DNA from: WRDS01 sp964492775
GTDB lineage: Bacteria > Actinomycetota > Coriobacteriia > Anaerosomatales > PHET01
Reading direction: 5' to 3'
Length of the DNA: 17,491 bases
Assembly: GCA_964492775.1 (NCBI GenBank)
Contig: CAZBLH010000034.1
Span: forward strand, 1-17,491
In this document: in pieces, positions 13,183 to 17,491 of the stretch
How the letters are laid out: each line of letters begins with the position of its first letter
Numbering within the stretch: the first letter of the stretch is position 1
Translations under genes and position numbers: made by a program
The notes under the pieces: generated by a model
What the model was told of the DNA's origin: nothing
Databases searched by the model: none
The model's input: the letters and a program-made list of their open reading frames with translations, nothing else

Positions 13183-14375
13183 GCTGGTTGTTAGCTGCGG
13201 TGGGTGGTGCGCGTCGGGCCCCGGTCAGAAGCGCGCTTGTGGCGGGCTCTGCCGCGGTGGTCGCTGCGTTGGGGATCGCTGTGCTGCTGCTCTCGAGCGG
13301 TACCAGGGCGGGACTTGAGAGGGCGAGTGATCGCCTGGGGGCCGACATCTTGGTCGCGCCGCTGCACTCGGTCGAGCGCATCGATAACGCGCTGATGTTG
13401 GGACTGCCCGTCGATGAGACCTTGCCCGCCGAGCTGAGTGGGGAGATCGCCTCGGTCGATGGTGTGGATGCCGTGAGCCCGCAGCTGTACATGACATCGC
13501 TGCCGGGAACGCCGTGTTGTCCCGAGGCGACCACGCCGATCGTCGCCTTCGATCCGGTGACCGACTTCGCGCTGCGTCCCTGGCTTGACCACCTGGACGT
13601 CGCCGAACTGGGGCTCGACCAGGTAATAGGCGGAGCCAGGGTGATCGCATCTGATGGCTATGCCGCCATCACCGTCTATGGTCGTCCACTTGAGCTGGTG
13701 GGCACACTCGAGCACACGGGCACGAGTCTGGACACGTCAGTCTACCTGACGTTCGAGACGGCCGAGGCGATGGCACGGTCGTCTCAGACGAGTGCAGCAC
13801 GGCCACTCGAATACGAGCCGGGGCGTGTCTCGGCGTTCCTTGTCAAGGTGGACGACAACGCCGATCCGAGTGCAGTGGCGCAGGTGATCGACGCTTCCGT
13901 GGATGAGGTCGACGCGTTCGCAGGCGATCAACTCTTCCACAGTATGAGGAGCCAGGCTGCCCTCGTGGAGCGGGCGCTGTTCGCGGTGGTCGCCGGCGCG
14001 GTAGCACTCTGTCTGATGCTCGTCGTGATCGCAGCTATGATGGCGGCGCGCGAACGGCGGCGAGAGACCGGGGTGCTCCGGGCGCTCGGAGCGACCCGAA
14101 GTCGAGTGCTCGTCGCCTTCGCGACGGAAGGGGGCATGCTGGCGGTAATGGGCTCGCTTCTGGGGTCTCTGGCGGGAGCCGGGATCGTGTACCTGTATCG
14201 GGACTACATCGCCGAGACTGTGGGCGTAGCGCTGACGCTGCCGTCAACGATCGGCTTCCTGCAGCTTGCAGCTATTGTGACCACAGGCGCCGGCCTTCTC
14301 GTGATGCTCGCGTACTTGGTCCCGCTGGTGCCGACATGCCTGGACGATCCGGCGCATGCGATGAGGGAGCGCTAG
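13179..14375 (+). CDS. FtsX/MacB-like ABC transporter permease
   Basis: 398 residues from GTG 13179, overlapping the DUF4418 stop by 4 nt. An N-terminal helix (about 20-40) is followed by an extracellular domain of about 220 residues and three C-terminal helices (about 262-290, 310-337, 353-385). The loop between the second and third helices reads RERRRETGVLRALGATRSR, the FtsX-type coupling segment. The extracellular domain has Cys113-Cys114 followed by FDPVTDF (124-130) and PWL. I recall a CC and FDPxTDF pattern as typical of permeases paired with DUF4418. Such transporters are mechanotransmitters or exporters that act on extracellular or membrane substrates. This appears to be the intact counterpart of the truncated permease at 7108-7575. 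Confidence 0.92.
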   Translation: MSWLLAAVGGARRAPVRSALVAGSAAVVAALGIAVLLLSSGTRAGLERASDRLGADILVAPLHSVERIDNALMLGLPVDETLPAELSGEIASVDGVDAVSPQLYMTSLPGTPCCPEATTPIVAFDPVTDFALRPWLDHLDVAELGLDQVIGGARVIASDGYAAITVYGRPLELVGTLEHTGTSLDTSVYLTFETAEAMARSSQTSAARPLEYEPGRVSAFLVKVDDNADPSAVAQVIDASVDEVDAFAGDQLFHSMRSQAALVERALFAVVAGAVALCLMLVVIAAMMAARERRRETGVLRALGATRSRVLVAFATEGGMLAVMGSLLGSLAGAGIVYLYRDYIAETVGVALTLPSTIGFLQLAAIVTTGAGLLVMLAYLVPLVPTCLDDPAHAMRER

Positions 14376-15083
14376 ATGGCCGCGGTTCTGGAACTGAGGA
14401 GCGTCAGCAAGAGCTACGCTGCCGGCCGGAGCGCGCCGATCGATGCGCTCCGGGAGGTCTCACTCGCGGTCGATGAAGGCGACTTCGTCGTGTTGACGGG
14501 CCGGTCGGGGAGCGGCAAGACCACGCTCCTCAATGTCACGACGGGATTGACCCGTCCCACCGGAGGCACCGCGCTTCTCGCCGGGACGGACATTTGGGCG
14601 TTGGCGGATGCTGATCGCACGCGGCTGCGAAACGAGTCTGTCGGCTTCGTCTTCCAGTTCCCGAGCCTCGTGCCATCGTTGAACCTGCTCGAGAACGTAG
14701 CACTGCCTTCGACGTTTCGTGCCGACGGCGGTCGGCGCGGCACGCATGCGGCGGACGCGCATGCTCGAGCGTTTGAGCTCCTCGCCCTAGTCGGACTCTC
14801 CGATCGAAGTGGGGCGCATCCATGCGAACTGTCAGCAGGCCAGCAACAGCGTGTCGTCATCGCGCGCTCGCTGATCAACCGGCCAGCCGTTCTTGTTGCT
14901 GACGAACCAACGAGCAACCTCGACGCTGTCACGGAGGCCGAGATCGTCTCGCTGTTCCGCCGTATCAATGACGAAGAGGGCGCTACGGTTCTGATGGTGA
15001 CGCATGGTTCCGACCTCGTGTCCTGTGGCAAGCGACACGTCGACATGGCGTCTGGAAGAATCGTCGCAGACGTACGGCTGTAG
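14376..15083 (+). CDS. MacB/LolD-type ABC transporter ATPase
   Basis: 235 residues; the ATG follows the permease stop with no gap. Walker A GRSGSGKT is at 42-49 (Lys48 present), Q-loop Gln94, signature LSAGQ at 152-156, Walker B ending Asp176-Glu177, and His210. It completes a three-gene operon with the DUF4418 protein and the FtsX-like permease. Unlike the related ATPase at 6420-7106 all catalytic residues are present. It ends 36 nt before the convergent phosphoesterase gene, with no obvious terminator between them. Confidence 0.95.
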   Translation: MAAVLELRSVSKSYAAGRSAPIDALREVSLAVDEGDFVVLTGRSGSGKTTLLNVTTGLTRPTGGTALLAGTDIWALADADRTRLRNESVGFVFQFPSLVPSLNLLENVALPSTFRADGGRRGTHAADAHARAFELLALVGLSDRSGAHPCELSAGQQQRVVIARSLINRPAVLVADEPTSNLDAVTEAEIVSLFRRINDEEGATVLMVTHGSDLVSCGKRHVDMASGRIVADVRL

Positions 15084-15119
15084 AACCGGAGTCGGCGCGA
15101 TACAGCGAGAGTGCGACCA

Positions 15120-15914
15120 CTAGCCGCGACGGAGTGCCTCCACAAGCGTTGCCGGCAATCCTTTGGCGAGCATCGATGCTGCCACTGCCTCGATGTCGTA
15201 ATCGACGCGGTGCACCAGTGCCCCGCACCACAGTCCGGACGGCCCGACCGGCGCGGCCGAGCGGTCATCGGGCGCCATTCTCGCTACGTCGGCGTGCGTT
15301 CCAACGAGCATTTCGACCCAGGCAGCACGAGGATCACCGTCCTTGGGCTTACCGACAGAGCCGCTGCTGATGTAGTGGACATGCGAGCCGGAAGGCGACC
15401 GGATGGAGCGGTGATACGGGATATGGACATGTCCGACACAGACAATATCCGCTTTGGCCTGATCCGCGAGCCGGAGTAACTGCACGTCTTGGCGATCGGG
15501 GAGCAGGTACTCATTCACCTTCCGTGGACTGCCGTGCGTGAGGAGTATGGGTACGTCCCCCTCTTGCAGCCGGATCTCCGCAGGCAGTGAGGCTAGCCAG
15601 GCGTGTTCATCGTCGTCGAGTGCGGCGTCAGTGAAGGCGTATGAAGCCGCACCGTCCTCTCTCGCTTGATCTGTGGAGTAGTAGCATCCGCATTCGCCTC
15701 TCCGGTTGCCGACCCCCTCATCGTAGTTGCCGAGGACAGTGGGGATTCTTGATGTCCTGATCAGGTCGATGACGCCAGCGGGATCAGGTCCATACCCCAC
15801 CAGGTCCCCCAGGCAGTACACCTCCTGCGCGCCAGACGCTGAGATGTCATCGAGTACGGCGTTCAGTGCTGGCACATTGCCATGAACGTCGGAGAAGAGC
15901 GCCATTCGTCGCAT
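15120..15914 (-). CDS. Calcineurin-like metallophosphoesterase (YfcE/MJ0936 type)
   Basis: 264 residues from ATG 15914, preferred over an ATG at 15962 because the di-metal motif begins at once (SDVHGN, residues 8-13) and GAGG lies upstream at a loose spacing. In order come DVHGN, GDLVGYGPDP, GNYD, LTHGSP and GHVH, the complete set of metal ligands for a two-metal phosphoesterase. Family members hydrolyse phosphodiesters, nucleotides or phosphoproteins; the substrate here is unknown. Its start lies 62 nt after the ACR3 stop on the same strand, so it is probably the last gene of that operon. Confidence 0.9.
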   Translation of the reverse strand: MRRMALFSDVHGNVPALNAVLDDISASGAQEVYCLGDLVGYGPDPAGVIDLIRTSRIPTVLGNYDEGVGNRRGECGCYYSTDQAREDGAASYAFTDAALDDDEHAWLASLPAEIRLQEGDVPILLTHGSPRKVNEYLLPDRQDVQLLRLADQAKADIVCVGHVHIPYHRSIRSPSGSHVHYISSGSVGKPKDGDPRAAWVEMLVGTHADVARMAPDDRSAAPVGPSGLWCGALVHRVDYDIEAVAASMLAKGLPATLVEALRRG

Positions 15915-15976
15915 TCGTCGTTCGTCCTCACTTCTAGTCCGGCGAGAGCCACGTCGAGGCATCCATCGCGATCAAC

Positions 15977-17062
15977 CTAGGCCGCCACGACCGCGAGCCG
16001 GCGCCGCTCGATCCAGCCGACGGACCTGTTCGCAATCCAAACGAGTGAGAGCATGACTGGCACCTCAGTCAGGACTCCCACAACTGTCGCGAGCGACGCA
16101 CCCGACGTCAGACCGAAGAGCGAGATAGCCACTGCGACGGCGAGCTCGAAGAAGTTCGAGGCGCTCACAAAGCCTGTAGGCGCCGCGATGTTGTGGGGGA
16201 GTCGCCACAGCCAAGCCCAGCCGTACGAGATGGCGAAGATCAGGTACGTCTGCATTGTGAGGGGCACGGCAATCAGAAGGATATGCAGCGGATTGGCGAC
16301 GATCGTCTGTCCCTGGAAGATGAAGATAATGATCAGGGTGAGCAGCAGCGCGCTTATGGTCACGGGTGCGAGTGCGGGAAGAAACGTGTGCTCGAACCAG
16401 TCGAGACCCCTGCGCTTGATGAGCTGCACCCGGGAGATCCACCCGAGCACGAGAGGCACGACAACGAAGAGCACAACGGACAGCAGCACGGTGTCATACG
16501 GGACCGTGATATCACCGAGCCCAAGCAGGAACATGACGATGGGCGCGTACGCGAACAGGATGATGAGGTCGTTCGTGGCAACCTGCACGAGCGTGTAGGC
16601 CGGATCGCCGTCGGCCAGATACGACCACACGAACACCATCGCGGTGCAGGGCGCCGCTCCCAGCAAGACTGCACCGGCAAGATATTCTCGGGCGAGGTCG
16701 ACAGGTATCCACTTGGTGAACACGATGTTCAGAAAGAACCATGCGATGGCATACATGGTGAACGGCTTGATGAGCCAGTTGGACGCCCACGTGATGATGA
16801 GGCCCTGCTTCTTCTCTCCGACCTTACGAATCGAGGCGAAGTCGATCTGGAGCATCATGGGATAGATCATCAGCCAGATCAGAATCGCGACAGGGATCGA
16901 GATCTGCGCATACGTGAACTTGGATAACCCGGTCGCAACGCCCGGCCAGGCGTTGCCGACAAGCGTGCCTGCCCCGATGCACAAGATGACCCACACCGTG
17001 AGGTAGCGCTCGAAGAATCCCATGCGTCTCTTCTCCGCGGGCTTGCCCACTGTGTCGCTCAT
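15977..17062 (-). CDS. acr3: ACR3 family arsenite efflux protein
   Basis: 361 residues from ATG 17062 (AGGAG about 8 nt upstream). About ten membrane helices cover nearly the whole protein. LLGAAPCTAMVFVWS contains Cys139, the cysteine conserved in ACR3 transport. SASNFFELAVAVAISLFG and VGVLTEVPVMLSLVW are the ACR3 signatures of the last helices, including the conserved Glu of LTEVPVM. It exports arsenite, or antimonite in some members, using the proton gradient at the cytoplasmic membrane. It lies 57 nt downstream of the HgcB-like ferredoxin on the same strand. Arsenic genes near hgcAB are a known context, so co-regulation is plausible. No ArsR gene for this operon is visible in the window. 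Confidence 0.95.
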   Translation of the reverse strand: MSDTVGKPAEKRRMGFFERYLTVWVILCIGAGTLVGNAWPGVATGLSKFTYAQISIPVAILIWLMIYPMMLQIDFASIRKVGEKKQGLIITWASNWLIKPFTMYAIAWFFLNIVFTKWIPVDLAREYLAGAVLLGAAPCTAMVFVWSYLADGDPAYTLVQVATNDLIILFAYAPIVMFLLGLGDITVPYDTVLLSVVLFVVVPLVLGWISRVQLIKRRGLDWFEHTFLPALAPVTISALLLTLIIIFIFQGQTIVANPLHILLIAVPLTMQTYLIFAISYGWAWLWRLPHNIAAPTGFVSASNFFELAVAVAISLFGLTSGASLATVVGVLTEVPVMLSLVWIANRSVGWIERRRLAVVAA

Positions 17063-17119
17063 TCGTACGCTCCTGGTCCGTCGTGTGCGTGAGAGTTGCG
17101 GCGAAGACTCCGGTCCTCG

Positions 17120-17395
17120 TCAGCAATCGCAGCTAGGCTCCCCGCCGCGAATCCAGCTGTTGATAATCGCTGCAGCGCAGCCCACACCAGGGGAGAGCGC
17201 GATCGCACCCTGAGCGCAGTTCAGCGCGCACGCGCCACATTCCATGCAGGCGTCAAGGTCGACGATGGCCGCTCTGCCGTCTGCGATCTCAAAGATGCCG
17301 TGCGGGCAGACCTGCGTACAGGCTCGGCACCCGTTGCACTTCTCGGCATCGAGCTTGAGTGTGGCCACGCCGGGCAGGTAGCGGAGAGGGCTCAC
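17120..17395 (-). CDS. hgcB: HgcB-like 2[4Fe-4S] ferredoxin (mercury methylation)
   Basis: 91 residues from GTG 17395, which follows the TGA of the upstream gene with no gap, so translationally coupled. Cys20, 23, 26 and 30 and Cys50, 53, 56 and 60 form two CxxCxxCxxxC cluster motifs. CMECGACALNC and GVGCAAAII follow, with the extra Cys73 that is invariant in HgcB and, as I recall, also residue 73 in Pseudodesulfovibrio mercurii ND132. The protein ends PSCDC (Cys89, Cys91); HgcB usually ends in a Cys pair. The opening RYLPGVATLKLD also fits the family. HgcB donates electrons to the corrinoid protein HgcA during Hg(II) methylation. Other ferredoxins rarely have Cys73 plus a C-terminal Cys pair. 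Confirmation needs the upstream gene. Confidence 0.82.
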   Translation of the reverse strand: MSPLRYLPGVATLKLDAEKCNGCRACTQVCPHGIFEIADGRAAIVDLDACMECGACALNCAQGAIALSPGVGCAAAIINSWIRGGEPSCDC

Positions 17396-17491
17396 TCACA
17401 TCACCGCCAATCCGATGAGAAAGGTGACGACGCCGACGAGACCGCCAGCGAGTTGCAGCGGGATCCACCGGCGCATCTCGCGCTCGACTCC
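17396..17491 (-). CDS. C-terminal 31 residues of a membrane protein, possibly HgcA
   Basis: Only the end of the gene is in the window: GVEREMRRWIPLQ, then one membrane helix (LAGGLVGVVTFLIGLAVM), then TGA at 17398-17396. HgcA corrinoid proteins end in a membrane domain and sit directly upstream of hgcB. A GVxxEMRxxxPLQ stretch before the last helix is what I recall from that family. The evidence is position, topology and a short motif, so HgcA is a proposal only. Confidence 0.55.
   Translation of the reverse strand, partial: GVEREMRRWIPLQLAGGLVGVVTFLIGLAVM

Overview
The window is about 17.5 kb of GC-rich DNA with actinobacterial-looking codon use. The gene set (HgcB-type ferredoxin, ACR3 arsenite exporter, CadC/CadA-type metal defence, DUF4418-linked ABC transporter, a possible selenocysteine codon) suggests an anaerobic or sediment-type Actinomycetota, perhaps a Coriobacteriia relative. 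That placement is inference; there is no rRNA or other phylogenetic marker here.

Layout. 1-1055 (minus): the 5' part of a TraG/VirD4-like conjugative coupling protein, cut by the window edge. 1056-1778: a gap, then a decayed isoprenylcysteine-methyltransferase-like gene. 1830-6405 is a metal-resistance module. A CadC repressor (minus) diverges from two P1B-type ATPases (plus) across a 112-bp control region with two TCAA-N8-TTGA palindromes. The first ATPase starts at an ideal RBS/ATG at 2308, but codon 19, the first Cys position of its CxxC metal site, is TGA. A stem-loop lies at SECIS-like distance behind it, so the gene is either a selenoprotein or a nonsense-disrupted cadA. The second ATPase has an unusual APC motif and no metal-binding N-terminus.

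6420-7722 (minus) is a damaged MacB/FtsX-type ABC system: the ATPase has Asn for the Walker A lysine, and the permease is an in-frame chimera with an IS256-family transposase N-terminus. 7723-8953 is a scar of mobile DNA: an IS256 remnant, a nested repeat array, a tRNA 3' end (att-like), an integrase tail and a frameshifted terminase tail. A Fic protein with two identical palindromes in its upstream region and a DrrAB-like ABC-2 exporter follow. An imperfect 33-bp direct repeat brackets 8026-12533.

12642-15083 is an intact operon with a clear promoter: DUF4418 membrane protein, FtsX-like permease and MacB/LolD-like ATPase. It appears to be the functional relative of the damaged 6420-7722 system. 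15120-17491 (minus) reads as one operon in the order partial membrane protein (possibly HgcA), HgcB-like ferredoxin, ACR3, metallophosphoesterase. The ferredoxin has the residues expected of the mercury-methylation partner HgcB, so the organism could be a mercury methylator. The next window would decide this.
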